Part shown: positions 23,220 through 34,666 of the stretch, in pieces
How positions within the stretch are numbered: position 1 is the first letter of the stretch
How the letters are laid out: every line of letters starts with the position of its first letter
Origin: Diadema setosum
Lineage: Eukaryota; Echinodermata; Echinoidea; Diadematoida; Diadematidae
Direction of reading: 5' to 3'
Assembly: GCA_033980235.1 (NCBI GenBank)
Contig: CM067072.1
Location: forward strand, 19,409,047-19,473,046
DNA length: 64,000 nt
Translations under genes and position numbers: made by a program
The notes under the pieces: generated by a model
What the model was told of the DNA's origin: nothing
Databases searched by the model: none
Seen by the model: only the letters and a program-made list of their open reading frames with translations

Positions 23220-24560
23220 TGCGGTCAGACCTGTCTATAGCGGCCACCAAAGGGAGATGAAAACAGTTATAGACAGGTGCAAGGCCGTCATTTTTTGTCT
23301 GCATTGCTTACATGTTGGTCCACATGTATCGTTATAGCCATCTTTAAATACTTACATGTACCTGTAAACCAATGTGTATGTATGCATAATATGCACACAT
23401 GCCTTACAAACAAAGTGAAATCCGCATATGTATAAACCTTTTATCATAAACATACACACACATACACACGCATAGTTAATTTATTAGAAAGGTGATGGTC
23501 ATTTTATATTTGTCGGTATACACAGATTTAGTGAAGCCGTTGCCTGTGGACCTATATGTGCCAACAGAGGTTTGATGGCGTTGGTTTCATGACCTGTCTG
23601 TGTTGCTATCTCTGCAGTAGCAATGCAACCAAGTTTCATGTATTTATAGATAATGCGATGCTGATCAATTCATAAAGTGCTTAAACACACAACTTTGTAG
23701 GCCTAAAATTGTCTCATTCTATCTTCCATTTCTTGTCATCGCTCTTTTCGATCCCACGTAACAATGCATGCGAGATTATAGCGTGGCTGCCGTTGTCAGG
23801 GAGTAAGGCTGAACACTGAGTGAAGCATGCATAAAACGCCTATTATCACCATATTGATTGTGCTTCCCTGTGGCCACTTCAGTTAGAACAGCTCGATAGC
23901 TATAGGCGCTTTGATATGCAAAACACAGAAACGGTGGTACCATATCCATCTCATGATATCACAGATGCCATCTGATTAGGGTGATGATGGTAACAATGTT
24001 ATCAATAGCTATGAGTGTTTGTGAAACACCGTATTCACCTTGTACTTCATTGTCCAATACAATATGGTGTGCAATTAACTGACAGAAAGTCGAATACACA
24101 GGCAATGTATAACAGCACATGCAAAAACCAACAACAACACAACAACACAAAAGCCAAAACAAGTGTGTTATGTGACCATAAAATGCCGTTTTGAGCAAAT
24201 TGAAAAGAAACACACTCAATTTATAATAGACTCTAAAAGTTTTCAAAGTTGGTTAACTTTTGATGCAGTGTTTCGTGCTGAAGATATGGCGGATATGTGC
24301 AAAGGTCGATCCCTTTTGGAACATAAACTGTGGAGACTTCATACTGTTCATCAGAGTTCATCATTATGTTTGATGAATAGCCAGTAAAGTACTTGTATGG
24401 GGAAGAGCTGACGGATGTCACCAAGCAAGCTGCAGCACTTGTAATCGTTTAAACGTGTTTTACCAAATCAAATTTAAGACAAGATACTATAAGGAGTCTA
24501 GAGCTCACGCGAGGATCGCAAGTTCACCTTCCATGCAGAGCAAACTTGGGTTTCTTTAGT
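23220..24560. other. Non-coding stretch
   Basis: No gene or named repeat recognised. Open frames are short and compositionally unremarkable. Confidence 0.4.
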
Positions 24561-25860
24561 GCCAAGTTTGAGCCATGCATTTCAGAGCAGATCAAGATGT
24601 GAAAACTGGCCCCCAATTTGGTCCCTGCCAGGAGGAGGCCATCCCTGAGTCTGCTCTACATGAATTTGAAAAAAAAAAATTCACTCATGTCTTTACTCAG
24701 AGCATTTCTGGTTTTGAAGAAGACTTTTGTAACGATTCTGTACTCCATGTCACTGTGATTGGGGCCCCAAGTGGGGAACGGTTTCCCATTTATAGATGAA
24801 TCCGACTTCAGAGCACTGTAACTTATGGCGGCCATAACTGGGGGGGGGGGGGGGGGGATGAGGGGCTTCCAAAGAAGAACAAAAGCACTTTCAACGGGCT
24901 ATGCATTGAGCCAGGTGCGTTGTTATGGCAGTGCATAAATCATCTCTTGTTAGGCATACTTGAAGCCCCCAGTTAGAAATTATTATAAAACCAGAACCCA
25001 AACTGAATTGGTCTATACAAATATCTATCATGTTACCCCATCAGCGTTTACCTGCATAAATTGGTGAAAATTTGACCATACATTTTCAAGAAAAAGATGA
25101 CAACTTTAAAACTGGGCCCCAATTTGGCCACCTCCCACCCCATCAGGGCCCAAATCCAATCTGCCATGAACAAACTTTAAACTACTGTCACCGATCATTA
25201 CTTACTTATCACTACTAGTTCTTGAGAAAAAAAAAAAGGTTTAGATATTCAATTCTACACATTTTGCAAAGATTTCTTAATTCGGAAGCCCCCAGATGCC
25301 GGATGGTGCCCCCCCCCCCTGTACAAAATATATACGTATATCACTCTTGAGATGATACCTGCTAAGTCTGGTGAAAATATGACCGACCATGCATTTTCAA
25401 GAAGCAGATAAAGATGTGAAATCTGGGCCCAAATTTGGTCCCCCTCACAGACAACCTCGGTACCGCTATAAACAAACTGAAAACTACATGAGTTATAATG
25501 CTCCCTAAGCATCATACTGACTAGCAGTTATATCCAGATACTTTGAATCATGGTTTCACTCGGTGAAATGCACCTTAACAGGAACTCCATTTTATCTTTA
25601 AAGTACTACTCACAACACCAACCATAATCAGCTCTCTCACTTATGGTGGGCATGGTGCCTTTATGAATAAACTGGGTCCTATCACCCCAGGGATGATATC
25701 TGCCAAGTTTGTTGAAAATCCGTCATCACGTTTTCAAGAAGAAGCTGAAAATGTTTAAACATAATGCAAGACGAACGAGGGATGAGGGACAATGCAAGAC
25801 GACACAGGACGATAAATGTTCGCATTTGCCCACTTGAGCCTTTGGCTCAGGTGGACTTAA
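24560..25860 (+). repeat. Family B dispersed repeat with internal duplications and terminal hairpin
   Basis: The block 'aagatgtgaaaactgggccccaatttggtccc' occurs near 24,594, 25,094 and 25,408, with a worn copy at 25,740, each preceded by 'cattttcaagaa.aag'. The element ends with the hairpin CCACTTGAGCC-ttt-GGCTCAGGTGG (25,830-25,854, one G:T pair). In layout (internal duplications, 'gacgaacgagg' stretch, terminal hairpin) it parallels family A but is not the same sequence. Confidence 0.6.
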
Positions 25861-26785
25861 AAGAAAATAATGTGGACAGACGTTGTTGAGGTACTGAACA
25901 GAATGCATCTCTAGCATTCTCCGTGTTTCTGAGGAAGGGAAGATAGCAAAATATCATGCACTCGAGACTGGCGTGATGGAGAATGCCCACTGCCCTCACA
26001 AAAAAAGAAGAAATAAAAAACCGTCAACTAACATGTAACTAAGAAACCTATTCTAATCTATCCCTTTGTCGTTTCTCAGAACGCTGTATCATATTATGTT
26101 TATCTACCTATCTACGTATAAGAATATAATGATACTTATTATTACATCACGAACAAAAAAAAAAAACACCACACACCTCTAGAATTTCATGCACGTTTAT
26201 TAAGCACGCAGAGACGCTCTACGTAGTAAAGCTATATCACAGAGTTCACAAAGGTGCAAATGAGGAAAGAAGATATGACCACAAAAAAAAAAAGATGGGT
26301 TTTCAAGAGTTTCTTGAACTTGTGTGGTGAAAAACAACATTGACACATACTGCCTGAGGTTTCCAACGCGTTGTATTCAAATAGAAAAGGAGGTAACACA
26401 GAAGTACGTATGGTGGTCCAGACAACTTGTATATTGCTCACAGCGGCTGTGAAACGTCTATATTGCTGCTATGTATACTTCCTTGTGATATTGAATTGTA
26501 CACACTGATATACACTCACGCATGCATATAAAACGTACATTATCATGGTATAGTAGGCCCTATATTTCCATGTAATCGCACTGGTCAAATAAGTTTAAGT
26601 GTTGAAAATGCTTACAGCATTCATATCGAACTAAACTATTTTGAGCTTTCAACACCATTCTGGTATCTCCGTGGTTATCCAATATCTGTGATAAACAATT
26701 ATCAGTACGTTTGTTCATGATTCAGGCAATGTGACCATTAACCAGCAAACTGTAAACAAAGGAATCACCAATACTTTCATAATTA

Positions 26786-26833
<48 letters not shown>

Positions 26834-27722
26834 TTCTGGGTGTCATGAACGTAATTTTCTATGCCAACTTTAAAGTACATAAAATCGATCAAACAATGGA
26901 GAGAGTTTCGTTGAAATCAAACACCGCATGGCAACCGACAGAGAAAACAAGTTGTCTACCGTTGCCGGAAAACTCGCGTCAAACGAACCATCTCCTCATA
27001 TAACTTCATGTGTGATATGCAATGGCTAGAATGAAACTATAATCAACGGCACTCTTTCCAAAGTAAGTTTGTTTACGATGATTCTGCCATTCTATTGCAT
27101 CTCTTATGTACAACGCTTGGCAAACCTACAAGTTCAAGACAAAGTTCACGCAGTAAAAGGTATAAAGTAAAAGAAGTCAACCACTCTCAACTTAACAACG
27201 TTAAGAAGTTGCTTCCATTAAAAAACAAACAAACAAACAAAAACACGGTAGACCTGACGTCAAATGACATGTTCAGACATAGAAATCATCATGTTCTCAG
27301 AGTTTCCGTGCACTCGTCTAGAAATATTCCACAAGTCATCGTCCTTTCGAATCAAAGTAGTCCTTACCATTTGAAATTTCTTGAGTAGGGCCTATCTAAG
27401 AATTTTGCAACTATCGTCTTTGTATAATTACCACACCAGCCAACTACTGGTCATACGAATTGCAACTGGAACCATTCTCTTCAACTCTTTGATAATTGTG
27501 TACGAATGTGATATATTGAAACAGATAGCTGATGTACATATTACTTCTTTATGTTGTAATTGTTGAAATTAATACAAATAACAGTGGTGATGATAATGAC
27601 AATAATGGTAATTATAATAAAAATGATAACAATGATGAATAATATAATACAGTGAAAATAAGTCAAACAAAATAATGATTTAAAAAAAAATATGTGGCTA
27701 CGTTTGAACGACTATCGAAAAA
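25861..27722. other. Non-coding stretch
   Basis: Contains a (TC)n tract at 26,790-26,829 and a run of ATAATGG-like trinucleotides at 27,575-27,660. No gene recognised. The 3' UTR of the gene at 27,723 (minus strand) should lie within 27,000-27,722, but no exact AATAAA was found close by. Confidence 0.4.
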
Positions 27723-28175
27723 TCATTCCTGATAAATGCCATATACAATCCCTACTGCATACAGAGACCCGTTCTTAAACGTGTATTCAGCGTACGAGTC
27801 GAACTTATCGTTCCAAACACACTGGCTAGCTGCGCACACGTCTGCGTGTTCCGCCGAACCGATGCTGACAAGAGCTATTATTTTGTAGCGTGGGACCATC
27901 AACTCCTTCACGCGCTGCTTGATAGAGTCGGAGAGCTCGCGGCAGAGAATGGGACACTTCTGTGGGTCATAGCGTTGGCTTTCGAGCTGCGCCTCCAGAA
28001 TGTCTTCGATGATGCGCCTTGCTTCCGAAGACATAAATTTGCGGTCTGGTTCCATCTTGTATGTGCATTCGTAGCGCACCGCAGGGCGACCAGGAGCTGT
28101 CGTGGGGGCGCCACGCATGTCCATGTTGCTCCTTTGCGTGGAGGCAGAATACCTGCTTCCCGTCATTTGCGCCAT
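27723..28175 (-). CDS. Tctex1-domain dynein light chain (DYNLT4/5-like)
   Basis: Tctex-type light chains are dimeric cargo or scaffold subunits of cytoplasmic and axonemal dynein. From the ATG at 28,175 the protein has 150 residues. Residues 1-30 are Ser/Thr/Arg-rich and probably disordered. The rest is a complete Tctex1 domain: YKMEPDRKF, then IIEDILEAQLESQRYDP, ELSDSIKQRVKELMVPRYK, IIALVSIG, the signature ASQCVWNDKFDSYAEYTF, and LYAVGIVYGIYQE at the C-terminus. The run VKELMVPRYK and the ending VYG.Y.E favour the TCTEX1D4/TCTEX1D1 (DYNLT4/5) branch over DYNLT1/3. The frame is open back to an ATG at 28,376 (217 residues), but the extra 67 residues look like translated 5' UTR and the shorter start fits the family. 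The whole domain is in one exon with no intron, unusual for the family; a retrocopy is possible. The frame is intact. Confidence 0.88.
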   Translation of the reverse strand: MAQMTGSRYSASTQRSNMDMRGAPTTAPGRPAVRYECTYKMEPDRKFMSSEARRIIEDILEAQLESQRYDPQKCPILCRELSDSIKQRVKELMVPRYKIIALVSIGSAEHADVCAASQCVWNDKFDSYAEYTFKNGSLYAVGIVYGIYQE

Positions 28176-28510
28176 GATAACCGGGTAATAACGAATGTCT
28201 GCCAGAACAATATACAGCTTAAAAGCGTTGGCACACACCAAATTGTCTTGGTTCAAATCAAATGCGCTGAACTGCCAAATCTGTTCCAGGGCCTTTCTTT
28301 CCTTTGAGGATCGTCGAATTGGCCGCCCAGCTCTGCTGTCGGCGGCGTGGACCAAATAAGGGTTGCGATATTGCATATAACAGTCGATTTTCTCTTACCA
28401 AGACAGCTTGGGATATCACGAAGCCCCTTAAAACAGTGGTAGCCGAAGATCTCAAACATTTGCAAGAAAATTTGATTTTCTCTCAGCTAGTCAGCGGAGG
28501 CAGCCGAACC

Positions 28511-28526
28511 GTTCAATGATGACGTC
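28511..28526. promoter_or_regulatory. CRE-like TGACGTCA upstream of the dynein light chain gene
   Basis: A perfect palindromic CRE (gatgacgtcaaa) about 340 bp upstream of the ATG at 28,175. CREB/CREM-type sites are frequent upstream of testis-expressed genes. A single 8-mer can occur by chance. Confidence 0.3.
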
Positions 28527-28529
28527 AAA

Positions 28530-29218
28530 CAAAGTGAAATGTCACAGTTCCAAGACGTTGTTTTGTAGTTTATTGCGAATACTATCACCAAACAGACGAA
28601 ATCGTCCCATCAACGGAGGTACAGAGTGTGAGAGCACAGAATGTGAGAGCACAGGGTGGGGTGACAAAAGGTTTAGCGACAGGTCTAACTTCTGCACTGC
28701 GGAAGCGACTGTATGAAGTCTGCTCCAGGTATAAATCTCCGCAGTATGTTGATCCAGTGAATATTACTAACGGGAAGTCCAATTGATCTGTCCAATTACA
28801 GTTTAAAATGCTTAGCGGAATCTATTCCCCTTCAGAGAATATCACCAGCTGCATGGTAATGCTTTCGCGACGAGGGGTTTATACGTTGGGCTTTCAGTGA
28901 CTTGGCTCTGCATTCCTTTCGGCCTTTATTACCGCAGTCCCTACCTCGCCGGTTTCCAAGCAGTGATATCGATCAATCGTTTCGTCAGCTTGTTCAATTG
29001 TTAATCGCCTTCTGACCCATTGTTCATGCCCCGATGATTTTTGGAACAAGACATGGACTATTGCTCAGAGCCCAAATGACAGTGGTCCTGTCTGAAAGTT
29101 GGAAAGGGTTAAATGTATGGTCATGCCAGATGCCGGGTAGATGTAGTCGACGCACATTTCATCACGACTATGTTTTTAATTAATTTTGAGATCATTTGAA
29201 AACAACGCTAAAACTAAC
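28530..29218. other. Non-coding stretch
   Basis: No gene recognised. Contains a short direct duplication (gtgagagcaca) at 28,628-28,654. Confidence 0.4.
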
Positions 29219-30524
29219 TAGAAATGTCGCTTTGGCGACTGGTATGCCTCCGCCATAATGTATGATTTTCCCAATAGGTCTAGATAGTACATGTGGACAC
29301 TGTGTGATTACATTTTCACAAAATTGGCAAAATATTGGAATGACAAGTTTGTCACAAATGTGTTGAATGTTCACCTTCCTTGACGTAGGTTTAATTGGAT
29401 GAATAGGAGAGCATGTATCTAGGGATTTAAGGACTTTAACTTGACTTTGACCCATTCATACATTTAGGCACTGAGTAATTTTCAAGGTACAGGTGTGGAG
29501 AAAAAGTGCAATTTCTGAATTGAATAGTAAATTGTTACCATTTTCATCTGGCCCTTGACCCTAAAATTTATAAGATAATTACTTTCAGGTAGAACATGCA
29601 TAATATGTACTAAGTTTCAAGGTAACTCGAGCCACTTCCGAGATATGGAGGAAAAAGTTAGTTCAGCACTTTCACTTGATCTTTGACCTTTTGACCTTTG
29701 AGGCATAAAGAGAAAAAAAAAACTTTCCAGAGAATTTCTATTAGGTTACACACGCATACACCAAGTGTAAAAAAATAACCCTGCTGGCATTGCATAAATA
29801 TGAGGGTAATAGTAACATTTTGAAGTCTTGCACTTGACCTTTGACCCCTGACCTTTGACCCCATGAACCCTACATTCTCTAGATAATCACTTCCAGTCAG
29901 TACATGTATATACTATGTTCCATGAAGATACCTTGAACAATTTTCCAAGGTACGGAGAAAAAAAAAGAAGTTTTAATATTTTTACTTTTTCACCTTTTGA
30001 CCTTTGACCTTTGACCTCATGACCCAAACTGTCACCAGAGAATCTTAATTGGGTAATACATGTATACACTAAGTTTCAAGAAAATCTCTTCAGGCATTCA
30101 ATAGATATGGTGGAAATAGTGAAATTTTATGCATTTGACCATGACCTTTTGACCTTTGATCTTTGACCTCATGACCCAAACTTTCACCAGAGAATCTTAA
30201 TTAGGTAAAACATGTATACACTAAGTTTCAAGAAAATATCTTCAGGCATTCAATAGATATGGTGGAAATAGTGAAATTTTATGTATTTGACCTTGACCTA
30301 TTGACCTTTGACCTTGAGCATGTGCACCCAAAAGTTGATAGGCACAACTTCACCCCCTAATACACATACATGCCAAGTTTCATTAGGATACCTCAACAGG
30401 TTTCGATAGTTACCTTGTCCACAAAATTCATTACGGACGGACGGACGGAAGGACGGACGGACGGACGGACGGACAACCCGAAAACATAATGCCTCCGGCA
30501 CCACTTCGTGGCGGAGGCATAAAA
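29219..30524 (+). repeat. Family A dispersed repeat, full-length copy (A3), TGACCT-rich
   Basis: The 5' end is 'agaaatgtcgctttggcgactggtatgcctccgccataatg'; the 3' end is the (GGAC)n tract (30,435-30,474) plus 'cataatgcctccggcaccacttcgtggcggaggcataaaaa'. The inside consists of repeated ~150-bp blocks, each with a TGACCTTTGACC-type array (near 29,680, 29,835, 29,995, 30,140 and 30,295) and 'ctaagtttcaagaaaatat.ttc.ggcattcaatagatat'. The shared 13-mer TATGCCTCCGCCA occurs directly at the 5' end and inverted at the 3' end. No ORF; probably a non-autonomous transposon of unknown class. Confidence 0.8.
30435..30474. repeat. (GGAC)n minisatellite within family A
   Basis: About nine copies of GGAC directly before the terminal hairpin. 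The equivalent tract is shorter in copies at 770-820 and 49,008-49,030. Confidence 0.85.
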
Positions 30525-30623
30525 ATGGCATATGCCTACTATCACCATGCAAAGCAAAACATGATTTTTTTTTTTTTTTGTCCAGCTATTAAGCACGCAT
30601 ATAATTGGACGGATTTATTAAGC

Positions 30624-31140
30624 TTAAGGGAATAAGAGAAGTAATATCCAATATTAGTAGAACACATCAGTGAAAGTTTGAGGAAAATCAGACAATCCGT
30701 TCAAAAGTTATGAATTTTTGAAGTTTTTGTACAGTAACCGCTGGATGAGAAGACTACTGCGGTGTATGATGTCACATGCGTACAACAATATAAGGAAAAT
30801 ATAAAGAGAATTTCACAAAATTTCATCTTTTGAAAAAAGTACACATTCCCTTGACTCGTTACCGACATATTATGTTATGGGTAATATTATTCCTGTTGCC
30901 TTTAGAAAGAGGCAAGTCAAGTGCTCTTTTATTATGCGAAAAAAAAGTGAAAATATGTTGAATTTTCTTTACATTTTCTTTATACTGTTGTATGCATATG
31001 ACATCACAAGCTGGAGTAGTCTCCTCATCCAGCGGTTCCAAAACAAAAGATTCAAAAATTCATACTTTTGCATCACTTGTCAAATTTTCCTCAAACTTTC
31101 ACTGATGTGTTCTACTAATATTGCTGCATTCTCTCAATCC
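30624..31140. mobile_element. Family C palindromic MITE, main part, split by a LINE
   Basis: Long inverted arms: 'cagtgaaagtttgaggaaaat...gctggatgag.agactact..gatgtcacatgcgtacaacaatata' is mirrored by 'tactgttgtatgcatatgacatcac...agtagtctcctcatccagcggtt...ttcctcaaactttcactg'. The same element occurs at 62,632-63,794. The element is cut after 'gcattctctcaatcc' (31,140); its remaining right end is found at 32,514-32,546 beyond an inserted LINE fragment. Confidence 0.75.
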
Positions 31141-31904
31141 TAATATTCTCAACTGCATTGTAAAACTGATCGGTTTAAGAAAAGTGCAATACCGTATTTT
31201 ATTGATATACTGAATGATTATTATTGCAATGACTCTTAGTAGAGTTTTTTATTCTCAGTGCTGTCTAATGTGTTGGTAAATTTAGTCTTATAGTTATATG
31301 TATAGGAGTTCGCAGCGTGGTGGGTAGGGATGACAAATGATACATTTGATTAGGAAATTTTTATGTATTTTATGCATGCTAGGAAACCCCACTTTTTCCA
31401 CACCGCACTCAAAGTCAAATTTTTTGTGGATAATTTTTTTTGTAGTTATATTATTTGTTCAAAGGCTGCTGCATTTTAAGGTATACCCGGCTGTAAAGAA
31501 TGCAGATTTTCTGTTTACAGAGGTAATGAGGCGATATATTGCATTTTTTTAGTTTTTGGGATAGTTGTTAGACATTCACACAATGTACAATAGGTGGGTC
31601 TGTTTTTAAACGTGCACTTAGCACAGGTACATTGTATGGGCGTGTGCTGGGTGTGGTCGTGTGGGTATAACGGTGCTTGTGTGTGTGTGTGTGAGTTAAT
31701 GTATGTGTGTGTGTGTTTGTAGCTGCAATATGTGTGTGTGTGTTTTCCCTGTGTGTACGTATATGTATCTAAATGTGTGCGCGTGAATGTGAGTGTGTAC
31801 ATATTGTACATTGAGCATGTGCACTGTCTTTATGCTCATGCGCGTTTGTGGGTGTTAGACAGATATGCGATCTACAGATCAATGTACAGTATTGTATGTG
31901 TGCA

Positions 31905-31979
<75 letters not shown>

Positions 31980-32513
31980 GCCAGTGAGAAATGCTTTAGA
32001 CATGTGTGTGTAGTGAAAGTGTGTACATTACGGGGGAGAAGGATGATTACCTCACCAACCAAATAGTGTTACTGCAAGTATTTGTGGAATGTATAGTGTA
32101 GGTTGTTGACGCGTCTTTCCAACCACACTGCAAACTCCTGTACTCCCTTTTGTATCTGTAGAAGAGCTCACATTTTTTTTCCGACAATGAGTTGTGTAGT
32201 CCTGAGTGTTTCTTCCTTCTTTTCTTTTTTTCTGTGAGAAAAAATGAGTGTACCGTCACTGTTTATAAAATGTGCATTCATTTTTTTTCTTTTTGCATTT
32301 ATATGACAATCTCTAGTGTTAAAAATGTATTAGTTGTGTATACAGAATGTTTGAATGTAATGTAATTTTTTCTTTTTTAATGTATTATGACTATGTTATT
32401 ATTTCATCTGTTTTGCTGTATAATCTCTGTATATCTGTGTAATTCGACTTTTAGTCGCCGACTCAGATTTTATTCGAATAAAGACCTTTTAATCAATCAA
32501 TCAATCAATCAAT
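31141..32513 (+). mobile_element. 5'-truncated LINE ending in (AATC)n, inserted in family C MITE
   Basis: It ends 'ccgactcagattttattcgaataaagaccttttaatcaatcaatcaatc', a polyadenylation-like signal plus (AATC)n tail typical of CR1/L2-type LINEs. Both borders touch TCAATCC (31,134-31,140 and 32,508-32,514), and the outer flanks are consecutive parts of family C. No RT peptide remains. It contains GT and GA microsatellites at 31,677-31,740 and 31,900-31,977. Confidence 0.65.
31900..31977. repeat. (TG)n/(AG)n compound microsatellite
   Basis: About 26 bp TG followed by 50 bp AG. Confidence 0.95.
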
Positions 32514-32546
32514 CCTTATGTTTATGAAGGTGAACTTGTCCTTGAA
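32514..32546. mobile_element. Right terminus of the split family C MITE
   Basis: 'ttatgtttatgaaggtgaacttgtccttgaa' matches the terminal inverted repeat of the copy at 62,632-63,794 and continues exactly from 31,140. Confidence 0.75.
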
Positions 32547-32549
32547 CAA

Positions 32550-34040
32550 AACGCAGCGAATCTCATCTAATCGTGCTTCCTAATCGTTTTTATAGGGATC
32601 AACTTTTTAACTTAAACTTTTTTAACCTTCTGCTTATTGTTTTACACATTTGCAATGATTTTTCTCGCAGACTATATATTTTGTATTCCGTGAGGCGGTA
32701 TAGCCTGCATTCTCAGATTATCATTTCCAAATGATTAATGGCATATGTGTATGGGAATTTCATTGGCATTATTTGTGAGGTATATAACTAAATTGTTTAT
32801 CATTTCTTGAGATTAATGTTGTTTCATACATTGTTGTATATATTCATACATATCATTATCATTATCATTATCATATAGTACCATTATGCAGACATACAAA
32901 AACGGTAGTAATTTGTTCCAACCAATCAAAGAAATTTAGAGGAAATGGTTTTATGGTCAATCCTTGTTAAAACGCAAAATCCATATAGTTTATTGAAAGA
33001 ATTGACATCAGATGTTGTGGCCAACATCTAACAGCACATGTCCCGTGAACATAACGTCGGCCTCATGCCAAAAGGGCACTAATAGTGTACAAAGTCTATG
33101 GTGTTAAGGCCCTTTTGGCATAAGGCCGACGATTATGGAGTAGTTTTGTTGAGCGAGCATGCACATCTTTAAAGATGGAGCAAGAAATGCAAAACTGTGC
33201 TGTTAACATTGCATGAGGGGGAATGGGTGACACTATTAATGATAAAATAACAACGCCACTGAAACATTCACCAGAAGCAGAATGTTTCACATACCCTACA
33301 AAAAAGTGACCGTTGTCGTGAATGTGTGGTTACTCATACATGACTTTAGAGATCACTCTCATTTTCACACAGAAAGTAGTCAGTTATAGTGTAGCAATAC
33401 TCCTCCCAAATAACTTTGCTTCAAACTTTTTCTCTTAAAATGGCATTATTTTGATTAGGGGGAGTTACTTTTCTGCTGTGTGTTTATCAGTTATGTTAAA
33501 CATTGTTATGAGGAAAAAAAAGTTCCAGCCAAGCCAGACAAACTTGCAATACCTTCCCCCATGATGTAAACATTGTGAAATAAAAAGGAAAACGATACAC
33601 TTTGCGAATATAAGCAATGATATCTATTCGGCCAACTTTCTAATGCATATATTGAGGATATAATGATCATTAACCATAATATGTTAGCATTCAAAAAGAT
33701 CTCATCCTCCTCTTGGATTTCATTTCATCATACGTTGTACATGTACTTCAGAGGAAGACGGAAACATTTTTTTGAATGTTTTTTGATTGTCAAAGATTGA
33801 ATAATGTGTCAGTTTCTTTAGGTTAATTCAGAAGAGGAATATCCGAGGTTGTGGCTAGTCTGGGTGCTGCTCGCCTTCTTCCTCTCTGATGATAACGTAA
33901 TCGTCATTCGCAATACTACAAAGGTCATGTTGTCATCATCTTAAAACTGTCAACCTTTGCCGTTATCAATGGTTGTGGGTTGTAGCCTACTCACTATACA
34001 GAAGTTAAGGAAACAATGAAGTCTTTTGACAGCCTGTCTA
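32550..34040. other. Non-coding stretch with one strong hairpin
   Basis: No gene recognised. Mostly AT-rich; the hairpin at 33,055-33,131 is listed separately. Confidence 0.4.
33055..33131. repeat. 23-bp-stem hairpin with 31-nt loop
   Basis: The left arm 33,055-33,077 (CGTCGGCCTCATGCCAAAAG + GGC) pairs with the right arm 33,109-33,131 with a single mismatch. The loop is 'actaatagtgtacaaagtctatggtgttaag'. The overall size of 77 nt resembles a pre-miRNA or a tiny foldback MITE; nothing shows transcription. Confidence 0.75.
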
Positions 34041-34470
34041 TACTATTCCCATTCGGGTCCAATCGTAGCTAAAATAGTTGTCATTCTCGATCCTGGTCGT
34101 GAAAGATATCGTATCCTGTCTCAACAGAGTGCATCGGTTCGCGATTGTCGTATCGGAACGTATAGAAACGAAGCTGCACGTAAAAGATCGGGGAGCCCGA
34201 TCGTAATGATCGTGCTAGATCGGTACCAATAGTGCACTCAATCGGGACAATCTTATCGCATCACATTTGAATGGGAGACCAGATCGTGACAGATTGTATT
34301 ACTTGAGATCAAAGAGTATAGAAGCGCACGCACTTCTACGCTCTTTGCTTGAAATAGACCAATCGTGATCATAATCGCATCCAAGCGTACCAAGTCGTAT
34401 TGACTCGCATCCCCTCGTATCCAAACGTGAAATTTCAGATGAGTTGAACAAAACTTCCACGATCAGAAAT
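34040..34470. repeat. Segment dense in ATCG/TCGTA words with local dyads
   Basis: Unlike the AT-rich surroundings, this 430-bp stretch repeats 'atcgt', 'atcgca', 'gatcg' and 'tcgtatc' about 25 times. It includes an imperfect hairpin 'aaagagtatagaag..cttctacgctcttt' (34,311-34,344). It may be a worn transposon interior. No ORF. Confidence 0.4.
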
Positions 34471-34636
34471 GAAAGGAGTATAAAATGAAGAGGAATGGAG
34501 TGGTGACAGATTTCACGAACATGACGAAAATGCCGTGTCACCACACTGAATGAAATGTGAGCAAAGCAATGTAATAAACAGACACAAATAAAATTAAAAA
34601 AAAGAAAAAGAAAAAGAGAATTCGTACAGATAGAGA

Positions 34637-34666
34637 AGGTGATCCGTGATTTTTCACGGATCACCT
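34637..34666. repeat. Perfect 13-bp hairpin, TTTT loop
   Basis: AGGTGATCCGTGA-tttt-TCACGGATCACCT. It lies between the segment above and the 190-bp satellite. Confidence 0.8.

Noticed and set aside
24163..24424. Overlapping 60-95-residue frames on both strands
   Set aside because: No codon structure, domains or splice partners; typical chance frames.
28176..28376. 67-residue N-terminal extension of the dynein light chain
   Set aside because: The frame is open, but sequence is not family-like and its composition resembles 5' UTR; the internal ATG at 28,175 gives a normal-sized protein.
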